Assembly: GCA_903876665.1 (NCBI GenBank)
Contig: CAIRAY010000150.1
Location: forward strand, 1 to 64,000
Reading direction: 5' to 3'
Length of the DNA: 64,000 nt
DNA from: an uncultured Fibrobacterota bacterium
GTDB taxonomy: Bacteria > Fibrobacterota > Fibrobacteria > Fibrobacterales > Fibrobacteraceae
A program made the position numbers and the translations under genes. The notes below the pieces were generated by a model that worked only from the letters and a program-made list of their open reading frames with translations, was not told the origin of the DNA and ran no database searches. Positions 25,692-34,776 of this stretch are shown here, piece by piece (position 1 is the first letter of the stretch; each line of letters starts with the position of its first letter).

Positions 25692-27580
25692 CGGAAGGTG
25701 ACTCCTGGGGGCGCATAGCCTGACCCTAGAGTGAGCTTGGTGTGGTTGAGATTCTCGAGGCGAGTGTAGAGCGAGAATGTGTTGATCTTCATTCGGGCTT
25801 CAAAGTTTAGGAGTAAATTCTTGGGTAGGGTTTCCCGGGTTGCGAGGCCCTCGGGTGTGAGGTAGTAGTCTTCCCGATCCCCCAGCCATTGGAAATCCCA
25901 ACGAATGTCCACCTTCAACTTTTCATTCACCAGAAGCTTGGACCAGACCACGGTTCCTTTATAGGTATGCGTAGGACTGGAGGGCACGGAGCGGCTGTAG
26001 GTTCCGTCTTCCAGGGCAAGCCATCTTTGCAGACTGGCTTCCCTCTCCATCCAAAAATCCCAGTTTCCCAAGTGGAACCCTCCGAAGCAACGCCAGGAAA
26101 GATTCCCTATGCTATCCATATTCACAAGTCGGAAGGCAAGTGAATCGGGGAGCACGGATTCTGTGGGATGGGCGAGCCAGCCCATGGCTATGGCGTTCTT
26201 GCTGGATTCCCTGCGCAGTCCGAGTCCGTAGGAAAAAGCGGGAGCGTGGTAGGATAATGCAACTTGTCCGGTGCGACGTTCTTCCGTACGTAAATTCGGG
26301 TTGGAAAAGACTTGTCGGCCCAGTTCGTCATGGCGTGTTTCTTCTGCATCTGCGAAGCGTTGGTGACGACGGACTTGCGCCTCCAACCCAAAGTGATCCC
26401 GAAAAAGGGCGTTGGCTTCTAGAGAAAAAGCGGGCTCGTAGAAGACCTTGTCAAAGGTTGAGCTATTGCGCTGCATGCCCAATTGGGCGCGGGTATTCCA
26501 GGATGCAGAAGGGGTAAAAAACGAGTCTGCATATTGTAGATACCCGAGCTCGCGATCCTCCCAAAGTAGGGCGTGGGTTCGAGATTCATACTGTAGGATG
26601 GCTTGGACTTCTTGCCAGGGCAGGCTCAAAGTGACTTGTCCGGATTGGATTTGGGAAAGGTACTGGTCATTTACCAGTGTGTCCACGGAATCTTGGATCG
26701 TAGATGGGGTGTTTATCCAAATATTTTCGAGCGAGGTGCGTTGGTGCCACCAGGTGATGGATCCGCCAAATTTGCGGTAGGTCGCTTCGGCACCAAGGCT
26801 GTTAAGGCGGGTTCGGAGCGTGAAGGGTGCATCGGCAAAGTTGAGCTGGGCCGGATTAAGCGAGTCGACGATGGGGTTTTGCCGGGTTGCATCGTCGTTG
26901 CGCAGGCGAAACCAGGTGGAGCTAACGCCCACGGATCCATTCTGAGTTTTCCACAATAACCGAGGTTGCATGATGAAGGTGTCAAAGGCCAGGTTCCGTC
27001 CCGAAAGGGGGACTGAACTGGAGTCCCTTTTGAGCGTGCCGAGGTAGGGCTGGTGGGTAATGTCCTGGTAGCGGAAGATCCCGGAGGAATCGGTGGAGTG
27101 GGTTACCATCCCAAAATCAAGAAAGAGGGAATCTACCAGAGAGCGCTGAAAGTCGAGGCGAAGGCTGTTTCCGGTGAACGCCGAGCGTTGCCAATCCAAG
27201 ATGATCTGAGGGGTGTCGAGACTTGCGATCATGGACGACTTTTCGCGCAGCAATCCGTTTTCGCCGTTCATTCCAATGGTCCAAGGGTCCCAAATCAAGG
27301 CGGAGGAATACAGGCCCGATGCCTTTTGGGGAAGCCTGGATACAGGCTGGAAAAGGCCTAGGCGGGGAAGTATTAAATCAGGGGATCCCTGAACGGATGT
27401 GCCCAGGACGAATTCACTTTTGCTTCCGGGCAAATCAAATTCCCGAAACATCAGGCCGGGTTCCGGGACTGCTGCGCGCGAAATCGCGACTTCGCTCAGG
27501 GGCGAGGTCGGTTTGGCGTGGGGGTGATCTGCCGCAGAGGCAAGAGTTCCCATTACGAGGACTACAGGGATTAATCGCAT
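25661..27580 (-). CDS. putative outer-membrane beta-barrel protein
   Basis: 639 residues with a signal peptide (MRLIPVVLVMGTLASAADH). Most of the length is alternating amphipathic strands with many Tyr, Trp and Arg residues, for example NLLLNFEARMKINTFSLYTR, resembling the barrel of TonB-dependent receptors or large porins. No TonB box or plug domain is evident, so I do not call it a receptor. The final residues FRYGILWELF fit a terminal barrel strand. Partner and substrate unknown. Confidence 0.7.
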   Translation of the reverse strand: MRLIPVVLVMGTLASAADHPHAKPTSPLSEVAISRAAVPEPGLMFREFDLPGSKSEFVLGTSVQGSPDLILPRLGLFQPVSRLPQKASGLYSSALIWDPWTIGMNGENGLLREKSSMIASLDTPQIILDWQRSAFTGNSLRLDFQRSLVDSLFLDFGMVTHSTDSSGIFRYQDITHQPYLGTLKRDSSSVPLSGRNLAFDTFIMQPRLLWKTQNGSVGVSSTWFRLRNDDATRQNPIVDSLNPAQLNFADAPFTLRTRLNSLGAEATYRKFGGSITWWHQRTSLENIWINTPSTIQDSVDTLVNDQYLSQIQSGQVTLSLPWQEVQAILQYESRTHALLWEDRELGYLQYADSFFTPSASWNTRAQLGMQRNSSTFDKVFYEPAFSLEANALFRDHFGLEAQVRRHQRFADAEETRHDELGRQVFSNPNLRTEERRTGQVALSYHAPAFSYGLGLRRESSKNAIAMGWLAHPTESVLPDSLAFRLVNMDSIGNLSWRCFGGFHLGNWDFWMEREASLQRWLALEDGTYSRSVPSSPTHTYKGTVVWSKLLVNEKLKVDIRWDFQWLGDREDYYLTPEGLATRETLPKNLLLNFEARMKINTFSLYTRLENLNHTKLTLGSGYAPPGVTFRYGILWELFG

Positions 27581-27625
27581 TCGATACTCCCGAATTTAAC
27601 TATTTTGGGGCGTAGGAGATTTCGG

Positions 27626-28447
27626 ATGAAACAGTTTAAAATATTTGCAATTTGCATCGGCCTGTTCCTGACCCTGGCTTCTGCGCAGGAAGTGAGCCAA
27701 TATGGCTTAGTGCTTGGGGGTGGGTATTCCATGCTCTATGGTGCGGATGCCAATAACATGGCTCCCTATATCGATTCAAACGATATTGGTGGAAACCGCC
27801 AGCCCTTCGGTTATGGCACGAACGGCCTTCCCAAAACCACCGCGAACGCATCTCCTTCCGGGTCTGTTGGGATCGTGGTCGGTGCATTCCTTCGCTTGGA
27901 CTGGAACGACTTTTTCTACACGCGCTTTGAAGCGACCTACCTTTGGAAGGGGGCTGAATACCAGATTACCCTTCCGGTGGACGAGACTTACTATGGTGGT
28001 GCGGATAGTGTGAATTCGATTACCGCATCTCTGGAGCCGGGAGACTCTGTTCTCGCTGGCATGCGTCGGTTGGTGATCAGCAATGGTTACATACAAATTC
28101 CAATTCTTATGGGTGTGAATATTACCCGGGAGCTTTCTGTCTTTGCGGGGCCTCACGCCACAATCCTCGTGCAAAAAGGTTTCGAAGCCCATATCACCGA
28201 ATCGAACAGCAATGGTGCGGACGGATCCCAGATTGAAGGAAAAAAGAGCTACACTGGCATCAATCAAAAGTACGCGGCCTGGGATTTGGGCGTGACCGCT
28301 GGATTGGCTTATGTCTTTTCCGATCAATTCCAATTAGGCTTGCGGTGGGCTCCAGGATTCATGCCCATTTTGGATCGTCCCACGCCTCCTGAAATCAAAA
28401 TGAACAACATTCAGGTTGTGGCCAGTTTCAATTTTTCTGAGTTTTAA
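27626..28447 (+). CDS. outer-membrane beta-barrel protein (PorT-like)
   Basis: 273 residues from the ATG at 27626, preceded by a taggaga ribosome binding site. Signal peptide MKQFKIFAICIGLFLTLASAQ. The mature protein has the layout of PorT-type barrels: VGIVVGAFLRLDWNDFFYTR near 80, IQIPILMGVNITRELSVFAG near 160, and a terminal strand VASFNFSEF. Divergent from the preceding barrel gene. Expression ends at the strong hairpin that follows. Confidence 0.8.
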   Translation: MKQFKIFAICIGLFLTLASAQEVSQYGLVLGGGYSMLYGADANNMAPYIDSNDIGGNRQPFGYGTNGLPKTTANASPSGSVGIVVGAFLRLDWNDFFYTRFEATYLWKGAEYQITLPVDETYYGGADSVNSITASLEPGDSVLAGMRRLVISNGYIQIPILMGVNITRELSVFAGPHATILVQKGFEAHITESNSNGADGSQIEGKKSYTGINQKYAAWDLGVTAGLAYVFSDQFQLGLRWAPGFMPILDRPTPPEIKMNNIQVVASFNFSEF

Positions 28448-28467
28448 GTTCTTGGTTCTCTCAATAA

Positions 28468-28498
28468 AAAAGACCTCTCCAACGAGAGGTCTTTTTTA
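28468..28498. terminator. bidirectional rho-independent terminator
   Basis: A perfect 12-pair stem, aaaagacctctc / gagaggtctttt, with a four-base loop between two convergent genes. T-runs follow it on both strands. Confidence 0.93.
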
Positions 28499-28512
28499 TG
28501 ATAATTTAGGTG

Positions 28513-28938
28513 CTAGTCGCGCTTTTTGTCCGAGGTTTGGCCCGGAGGGAGTGAGCCACCATAACGGTCGCCTTCAATGGATACAACAGTCATTTCAAAA
28601 ATTCCAAGTCGTGGAGTCTCATTGCGTTTGAATTTGACACGCGTGATCAGGTCGCCACGTGAAGTGGTGAATTCCCATGTGGTGCCATCGTCAAATTCCC
28701 GATCAGGTGGACCCCAGAGCATGTTCACCATGTCCTGATTCATTCCTTCTTCAATGTACCCTTGAAGGAAAATCTTTTTGAGGCGGCTGTCGATCCCAAA
28801 ACCTTCTTGGGTGACTTGGTATTCGCGTTCATAGACTTGCACGCCCCGGTCGATGAGGATCGGCGAGGTGTGACGGTTGGAGCACCCAAAGAGTGCGATG
28901 GTTCCCATTACGAGGAGGGAAAGCTTAAGCCGGTTCAT
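28513..28938 (-). CDS. lipoprotein with BamE/SmpA-like domain
   Basis: 141 residues. Lipobox TIALFGCSN gives Cys19. The segment IEEGMNQDMVNMLWGPPDRE resembles the helix-helix-strand opening of the SmpA/OmlA (BamE) fold, followed by a W-E-F strand (TTWEFTTSRGDLITRVKFKR). BamE is a small subunit of the outer-membrane protein assembly machine, but other lipoproteins share the fold, so a Bam role is only possible. It may act in a genome full of barrel proteins. Confidence 0.7.
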   Translation of the reverse strand: MNRLKLSLLVMGTIALFGCSNRHTSPILIDRGVQVYEREYQVTQEGFGIDSRLKKIFLQGYIEEGMNQDMVNMLWGPPDREFDDGTTWEFTTSRGDLITRVKFKRNETPRLGIFEMTVVSIEGDRYGGSLPPGQTSDKKRD

Positions 28939-29012
28939 AAAATCTCCTTAGACAGTTGGCAAGAAAATATCAAATTTCTGGAGAATTGCTCTGATTTTTT
29001 TAGTTTTCTCCT

Positions 29013-29945
29013 ATGATATTGAAGATTGAGTCCTTACTTGTCGGAATCACCCTGCTTCTTGTGTCCGTTTCTCCCTCGTACGCCATCGCTTTTCCCGAGC
29101 TGGATCCTACCGGGGCGCTGTTTGGGCCGACCTTTATTACGGAGGTTTCCGGGGTGTCCCCAGTGGTGCAGGGAACTTGGGTGCCCTCTGGGGGGGCTCG
29201 TTTCGGGTATTCTTGGCTTGAGCCCATGACGAATACCCGGCTGGGGTCCGAGCTGGGTAAATCGCCCCAATTTATTCGCTTTGGGGCGGACACATACATT
29301 ACTCCTTGGTACGGTATGCTCCAGACCATGATTGGCCTTCGACTGATTCCCCACACTGAAATTGCATTTGTCTACCAAGCGAACGCATATTTTTTATCCA
29401 ATGCGAATATTGAAGATTCCAATTTGCGGGGTACCTGGCGGGCTGATTATATTATCGGCCAAGCTTATTCTCAAAAAAGCATGGATTTTTCCCAGGCATT
29501 TGGCCTTTGGGCGTCTATGGATTTCTCTTTGAAGGCGTTTAGCATCGGAGGAGAGTTCAGGCATTTTCTCATCGATGTCCAGACCGAGAACCAAAGCAAA
29601 AGTTTCGACTATGTCCGTGGGCTTCCGATCTATGGGCGGGATTTTTTCCTAGAAGCTCTCGGCTGGGTAAAAGTTCCTATTTCTCAAAATGTTCAGATGG
29701 GCTTGGAGATTGAATACCAACAGGCCGGTCTTTTTACCAAAATGTTTGGCAATTATGAAAAACAACCCGTCAGGCAAGGCATGGCCTTTTTAGGGCCTCA
29801 ATGGAGGAGTCCTCGGGGACGGTATTCCCTAGTTGTCGAGCCAGGGTTTTTTATTCGGCAACAGGATTATCTGAAAGGAAGTATTGCGGAACAAGTCCTA
29901 TTTCGGGCGATTTGGCAAACCCGCTTTGCTTGGGATCGCCGATAG
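29013..29945 (+). CDS. secreted, probable outer-membrane beta-barrel protein
   Basis: 310 residues with a signal peptide (LLVGITLLLVSVSPSYAIA, cut near 25). Mature part rich in aromatic and glycine residues with alternating strands (FGADTYITPWYGMLQTMIGL, VQMGLEIEYQQAGLFTKMFG) and a final strand AIWQTRFAWD. Family not recognised. Alone on its strand, between two minus-strand genes. Confidence 0.65.
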   Translation: MILKIESLLVGITLLLVSVSPSYAIAFPELDPTGALFGPTFITEVSGVSPVVQGTWVPSGGARFGYSWLEPMTNTRLGSELGKSPQFIRFGADTYITPWYGMLQTMIGLRLIPHTEIAFVYQANAYFLSNANIEDSNLRGTWRADYIIGQAYSQKSMDFSQAFGLWASMDFSLKAFSIGGEFRHFLIDVQTENQSKSFDYVRGLPIYGRDFFLEALGWVKVPISQNVQMGLEIEYQQAGLFTKMFGNYEKQPVRQGMAFLGPQWRSPRGRYSLVVEPGFFIRQQDYLKGSIAEQVLFRAIWQTRFAWDRR

Positions 29946-29956
29946 TCTTGTGTTGG

Positions 29957-30718
29957 CTACCAGTTCTGGGTGCTCCAGGGTTTCCAAAACTCAAAATCCT
30001 GCTCCATTCTGAATTCTTGTTCTTCAATAGAAATATCTGCCCACAGAGCGGGGGTTTCCTCAAGGCGGACTTTGCCAGGAAGCGCCTTCCAGTCGTTCAT
30101 GACCCCGGATCTTCTGGCTTTTCGCAGTCCGTACATGACAAAGGTTGATGGTGGCTGCAGGGAATCCCATGCAAGGGTATACCAAGTCGAGGAGAAGGCT
30201 GTTTTAAGTTTGGTTCTTGATTTTGAAAGGGAATCCTGACATTGAAACGCGCCTCTTGCGAGCAATTCCAAGTCATCAAAGCGAAGGGTGGAACCGAAGA
30301 TCCGCTCCCGCAAATGGTGAGTGGCCATTGCCCGGAATGACCGGGCGGGGCGACTCTTGAGGGTGCGAAGCTCTTTGGCACTGACATATTCTAAAATGTC
30401 GTGATTTGTTGAATGGACGATTTGGAAGGTATCTGCCATTGCGGGGATATGAGTCCAGGAAATGGTAAACGAAATCACGCGTTGGTCCAGGTCCGTTGCC
30501 CTGATTTTTGCCACGACATGGTATGGTGTGGTCAAAATGGTGCGATTGCACTGATCCCCGTTGCTTGATGCTTCAGTTGAATCCTCTTGTGCAAAGAGGT
30601 AAAGGGGAAGCATGAGGACAAATAGGAGCAATCGCACGAGCCAACCAGATTCCAAAAAATGAACAAAGGAAAAACGGAAAGGAAACTTAGAATTTGTTCC
30701 CAATAATACGGACTCCAT
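29957..30718 (-). CDS. hypothetical protein, probably exported
   Basis: 253 residues. A hydrophobic stretch, WLVRLLLFVLMLPLYLFAQ, at about 26-45 looks like a signal peptide with an overlong N-terminus, so the true start may be downstream. The remainder is mixed with no motif that I know. It converges on the barrel gene at 29013, with 11 bases between stops. Codon use resembles its neighbours. Confidence 0.55.
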   Translation of the reverse strand: MESVLLGTNSKFPFRFSFVHFLESGWLVRLLLFVLMLPLYLFAQEDSTEASSNGDQCNRTILTTPYHVVAKIRATDLDQRVISFTISWTHIPAMADTFQIVHSTNHDILEYVSAKELRTLKSRPARSFRAMATHHLRERIFGSTLRFDDLELLARGAFQCQDSLSKSRTKLKTAFSSTWYTLAWDSLQPPSTFVMYGLRKARRSGVMNDWKALPGKVRLEETPALWADISIEEQEFRMEQDFEFWKPWSTQNW

Positions 30719-30987
30719 CTGGCCCTAGGAAGGTAGCTTGGCGAGCCAACCGGGCAAAAAGATTTTCAAATCCAAGCATCACTCAACTCCTACCCATGAA
30801 ATTTTTCAATCGCATGGGTGGCGCTTCGCAAAACAAGGATCGAATTCTTTTTGATCCGGTAATCCCAGATGGAGTCCGCTTCTGGTATTATCTTGCCCTA
30901 TCCGATTGCGGTACAACCAACACGAACCACACAGAACCACATCGGAGCATACAAGATAACGCAGTCTTTTTTGATTAAAATGGGGAT
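30719..30987. other. intergenic stretch without confident gene
   Basis: 269 bases between recA and the exported hypothetical gene. A 94-codon plus-strand open frame (30694-30978) crosses it but has no ribosome binding site and an unconvincing composition. No terminator for recA could be seen. Confidence 0.35.
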
Positions 30988-32082
30988 TTAGGCGTCCACT
31001 TCCTCTGCAACCTCAACGGAATCAGCACCGGAAGATGCAAAAATCTGAACATCCCGAATGCTTTCGCGGATTTTTACTTCGATCTCCTTGCAAAGATCGA
31101 TATTTTCCTTGAGGAAAAGGCGGGAATTTTCGCGGCCCTGACCAATGCGCTCGCTATTGTAAGAGAACCAAGTTCCGCTCTTTTGGATAATTTCGAGCTC
31201 GACTGCGAGATCCAAAATGGAGGCTTCGCGCGAAATCCCTTGACCATAAAGGATGTCAAATTCGCACTGGGTAAACGGTGAAGCCACTTTGTTTTTAACC
31301 ACTTTGACGCGGGTTCTGTTGCCGATGGCCTCTTCGCCTTCTTTGATGGAGGCGATGCGCCGAATATCGATGCGCTGGGTGGCGTAGAATTTGAGGGCGT
31401 TTCCGCCGGTTGTCGTTTCTGGATTCCCAAACATGACACCGATCTTCATGCGGAGCTGATTGATGAAAATGAGGCAAGTATTGGACTTAGACAAAATTCC
31501 GGTGAGCTTGCGCAGTGCTTGGGACATGAGTCTTGCCTGCAAGCCGACATGGTTGTCGCCCATTTCGCCGTTAATTTCTGCGGCGGGAACAAGTGCGGCG
31601 ACAGAATCGATGACGATGATATCGACGGCACCGGAGCGTACCAGGGTTTCGCAGATATCGAGAGCCTGTTCCCCTGTGTCTGGCTGGGAAACAAGGAGGT
31701 GCTCAATGTTGACGCCAAGCTTGCGGGCGTAAACCGCATCGAAGGCATGTTCCGCATCGATGAAGGCGGCGATTCCACCTGCTTTTTGGGCTTCGGCGAT
31801 TGCATGCAGGGTCAAGGTGGTTTTACCAGAAGACTCTGGCCCAAAAATTTCGATGATGCGGCCTCGGGGCAGGCCACCGACTCCGAGAGCCATGTCGAGC
31901 TGAATGCAGCCGGTCGAGATGACGGGAATTTCGACCGTCGGGCCCGAGCCGAGAGTCATAATGGAGCCTTTGCCATGATTCTTTTCGATCAGGGCAATGG
32001 CTGCGTCAACAGCTTTCTGCTTTTCGGCAGGAATATTGTTGTCGGGTTTGCCTAGGGTTGCGGTTGGTGCTTTCTTTGCCAT
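30988..32082 (-). CDS. recA: recombinase RecA
   Basis: 364 residues, normal RecA: Walker [11 protein letters not shown] (81-90), [20 protein letters not shown] as Walker B and loop L1, and [20 protein letters not shown] as loop L2. It forms filaments on single-stranded DNA for recombination and SOS induction. It follows cinA by 32 bases on the same strand, a conserved pairing. The acidic tail (VEVAEEVDA) is present. Confidence 0.99.
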   Translation of the reverse strand: MAKKAPTATLGKPDNNIPAEKQKAVDAAIALIEKNHGKGSIMTLGSGPTVEIPVISTGCIQLDMALGVGGLPRGRIIEIFGPESSGKTTLTLHAIAEAQKAGGIAAFIDAEHAFDAVYARKLGVNIEHLLVSQPDTGEQALDICETLVRSGAVDIIVIDSVAALVPAAEINGEMGDNHVGLQARLMSQALRKLTGILSKSNTCLIFINQLRMKIGVMFGNPETTTGGNALKFYATQRIDIRRIASIKEGEEAIGNRTRVKVVKNKVASPFTQCEFDILYGQGISREASILDLAVELEIIQKSGTWFSYNSERIGQGRENSRLFLKENIDLCKEIEVKIRESIRDVQIFASSGADSVEVAEEVDA

Positions 32083-32114
32083 GGTATCCTCTTTCGTTTT
32101 GATGAATATAACAA

Positions 32115-33419
32115 CTACTGCTCAAAAGAGCAAGTGATTTTTTGTGTACATCCTGAAATAGTGCGCAGGGTGTTCAATAGTTTATAGACGCTACGAGTTC
32201 TGATCTCGTCACGGTCTCCGGAAAAAATTTCTTGAAAGGCCTCACAACCTGAAGGGCCTGCGATAGCCATCCAAACTTTGCCCACGGGGTTGCTTTCCGT
32301 TCCGCCGCCGGGACCAGCCACTCCTGAGGTTGCGAGTCCATAGGTACTGCCCAGCGCATTGCGCACGCTTTCTGCCATTTGGCGGACAGTCGATTCACTC
32401 ACGGCCCCTTGGTTTCCGAGGGTTTCAGCGGTGATTCCAAGTTGACTGATTTTGACCTGGTTATGATAAGCGATGATCCCGCCAAGAAAAACTTCGGAGC
32501 TACCTGGAACCGAACTAATGACCTGGCCGAGCATTCCGCCGGTGCAAGATTCGGCGACCGAAATGGTTTGGCCCAGCTGTTTCAATCCTTGGATGACCGT
32601 TTTGGCCAGCCCGCTACCATCGGTGCAAACGAGGCTTAGCTCCCCTGGGGGTCCAAGGGTTTTTAGCAAGGCGCAAAGGGATGAATGAAGAGCGCTCCGG
32701 GTGATTTCGGCGCTTGATTGCGTATGGAGGTAAAGTCGGATCAATAAGCCTTCGGACGTGGGAAGACTGCACCACTTCACTCCCGTTGCGAATGGGGTAG
32801 CACGCAATGCAGGGCCGACGGTGCTTTCTCCGATTCCCGCGAAAAGCGCATCAAGGTGTTCTATTTGTCCTTGGCGCGTATTGGAGCCGAAAATCGGGGC
32901 AATATGATCCTGGAACATTCGGCGCATTTCATGCGGTACGCCAGGAAGGCAGCAGATTTGCGTGGGGCCTTGCATGAAGGAGAGTCCTGGGGCCGTACCC
33001 ACTGGATTGGAAAGGATTGCTGCGCCTTGAGGAACCATGGCCTGAACCGAATTGGAGTCGTTCCAGGGTCTGCCACGTGAGGCGATGTAGGCCCGGATAA
33101 CGTCCTCCGTGGCCTGGTCATGGTGCAGGGGGCGCTTGAGCGCCTTGGCAACCAGTTCCCGTGTGAGATCGTCATCGGTAGGTCCGAGCCCTCCGGTGAT
33201 CAGAATCAAAGCGGGCTTGGAAGAAAGGGCCTGGCGGAAAAGGGACCCAAATACCTTGCGGTCGTCAGGCAGGGTGGATTGACTGAGCATTTGTACGCCA
33301 AGTGTCCGTAATTCTTCGGCGATCCATTTCGCATTGGTGTTGGTGACGAATCCCTGCGCGAGTTCGGTGCCGAGGTTGAGCACGATTGCGGTGGGAAGTG
33401 CTGAGGTTTGTTGTTTCAT
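32115..33419 (-). CDS. cinA: CinA-family protein (nicotinamide-nucleotide amidohydrolase / MoCF domain)
   Basis: 434 residues with both CinA domains. The N-terminal molybdopterin-binding-like part is marked by [21 protein letters not shown], and the C-terminal amidase-like part by [20 protein letters not shown] with [10 protein letters not shown]. CinA enzymes cleave NMN amide or ADP-ribose-type compounds in pyridine nucleotide recycling. First gene of a cinA-recA transcript; two palindromes lie in the upstream region. Confidence 0.95.
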   Translation of the reverse strand: MKQQTSALPTAIVLNLGTELAQGFVTNTNAKWIAEELRTLGVQMLSQSTLPDDRKVFGSLFRQALSSKPALILITGGLGPTDDDLTRELVAKALKRPLHHDQATEDVIRAYIASRGRPWNDSNSVQAMVPQGAAILSNPVGTAPGLSFMQGPTQICCLPGVPHEMRRMFQDHIAPIFGSNTRQGQIEHLDALFAGIGESTVGPALRATPFATGVKWCSLPTSEGLLIRLYLHTQSSAEITRSALHSSLCALLKTLGPPGELSLVCTDGSGLAKTVIQGLKQLGQTISVAESCTGGMLGQVISSVPGSSEVFLGGIIAYHNQVKISQLGITAETLGNQGAVSESTVRQMAESVRNALGSTYGLATSGVAGPGGGTESNPVGKVWMAIAGPSGCEAFQEIFSGDRDEIRTRSVYKLLNTLRTISGCTQKITCSFEQ

Positions 33420-33440
33420 GTTCCTAAGTTAAATAATGAT

Positions 33441-33489
33441 GAATGACAGAAAATGTCATTCTTAGGTTCTGGGGAAATATTTTTCCCAG
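33441..33489. promoter_or_regulatory. twin palindromes in the cinA / maltokinase divergent region
   Basis: 33441-33461 is a perfect 8-5-8 palindrome (gaatgaca / tgtcattc), and 33469-33489 is a nine-pair inverted repeat with one mismatch (ctggggaaa / ttttcccag). They are 7 bases apart in the 115-base gap. They may be operators or hairpins; neither fits the E. coli LexA box. Confidence 0.5.
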
Positions 33490-33534
33490 AGCCAGCGGGC
33501 TGTCTTGGATTAAATAGATTTCCCACTATAAACT

Positions 33535-34776
33535 ATGACCGGTAATCCTATTTCCGACACAAAGAATTTGGCAGACCTTGAGCTGCGCCTTACCCGGGCC
33601 CGCTGGTTCATGGGCAAGGACCGGGAAATCTTGGAAATCCAGGTTGTGGACCAAATTGTCTTTGCCAAAATGGCGTTGCACCTCGTCCAGGTTACTTACC
33701 GGCGCGGCGCGGCGGAGCTTTATTCCTTCTGGGATGGCGCCTTCGATACGGAGTTTTTGAAAACCTTGCTTTCCGGTTGCCCTTTGCGGGGGTCAAATGG
33801 TAGTCTGGTTTTGGTGATAAAAACTGTAAATATTGATTCCCTATCCCTTTCATCCCTTGTGCCCATTGGGGTGGAGCAAAGTAATTCCTCATGGATTATT
33901 CCGGGTCAGGGTTTTCTGAAGCTTTATCGAAAACTCGAAGAAGGTGTTCATCCCGAGGCAGAAATGGGGCTATTTCTAGCCCAGAACCAACGCTTCCCGA
34001 ACACTCCTGGGGTGGTGGCCACATGGGAATACCAGGCGGGGGAGAGGCGTTTTGCCCTCGGGATTCTGCATCAGTGCATTCCCCAGGCGCGGAATGCTTG
34101 GTCCTTGCTCTGTGAAGTCGCGCCAGACCGAGAGCGGGGCGTGGCCTTGGCTTCTTTGCTCGGATTGCGGACGGCCCAGCTGCACATTGCCCTAGGGCGT
34201 GATCATGGAAATGCCCGGTTTTCTCCCAGGCCATTTGCCATGCCCGACCTTCAATTCATTCTGAAAAAGATCCAATTTGATTTGGACCAGGCTCTCCAGC
34301 CCGCATTGCCCGCGAAGGATTACACATCTGATTTTGGAATGCAAATCCGCATTCATGGCGATTTCCATTTAGGGCAGGTCCTTTGGAATGGGAATGATTT
34401 CATGGTGATCGATTTCGAGGGGGAGCCTATGCGCCCCTTGGCGGAACGTTGCCAAAGACATTCACCTTTAAAGGATGTGGCAGGAATGCTCCGGTCTTTT
34501 AGCTACGTCGCGGAGCATTTGATCCTAGGGGCTTCACCCCATTCCCCGGAAGAATTGCGGACATGGAGTGCCGATATTTCCCAGGCCTTTCTGCAAGCGT
34601 ACCTGCGGGCGATGGTTGACTCAGCCTTGCTCCCTAGCTCTGACCAGGCAATCCAAGATTTGCTCCAAGTGTTTCTGGTGGAGAAGGCTCTTTATGAACT
34701 TCGCTATGAGCAGAAGAACCGACCCGACTGGGTGCAAGTTCCCCTGCGGGGTTTGGAGATGCTACTGCGGCAGTAG
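33535..34776 (+). CDS. maltokinase-like aminosugar/maltose kinase
   Basis: 413 residues of the kinase-like fold found in maltokinases (Mak/Pep2), which make maltose 1-phosphate for GlgE. The family hallmark is RIHGDFHLGQVLWNG (catalytic Asp in HGD), then VIDFEGEPMRPLAERCQ and SPLKDVAGMLRSFSYVAEH. The N-terminus RARWFMGKDREI matches the cap. No treS, glgE or glgB is in the window, so the pathway partners are elsewhere or absent. The 3' end overlaps rimO tail to tail by 15 bases. Confidence 0.88.
   Translation: MTGNPISDTKNLADLELRLTRARWFMGKDREILEIQVVDQIVFAKMALHLVQVTYRRGAAELYSFWDGAFDTEFLKTLLSGCPLRGSNGSLVLVIKTVNIDSLSLSSLVPIGVEQSNSSWIIPGQGFLKLYRKLEEGVHPEAEMGLFLAQNQRFPNTPGVVATWEYQAGERRFALGILHQCIPQARNAWSLLCEVAPDRERGVALASLLGLRTAQLHIALGRDHGNARFSPRPFAMPDLQFILKKIQFDLDQALQPALPAKDYTSDFGMQIRIHGDFHLGQVLWNGNDFMVIDFEGEPMRPLAERCQRHSPLKDVAGMLRSFSYVAEHLILGASPHSPEELRTWSADISQAFLQAYLRAMVDSALLPSSDQAIQDLLQVFLVEKALYELRYEQKNRPDWVQVPLRGLEMLLRQ

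Noticed and set aside
30694-30978. 94-codon plus-strand gene between recA and the exported hypothetical gene
   Set aside because: Overlaps the start of a better minus-strand frame, lacks a ribosome binding site and has atypical composition.
33420-33534. LexA box controlling cinA-recA
   Set aside because: No CTG-N10-CAG, no GAAC-N4-GTTC and no TGC-type motif of the kind I recall for Fibrobacter LexA. The palindromes present do not fit these forms.
33520-33534. tataaa just before the maltokinase start as a -10 box
   Set aside because: It ends only a few bases before the ATG, which would leave no leader or ribosome binding site.
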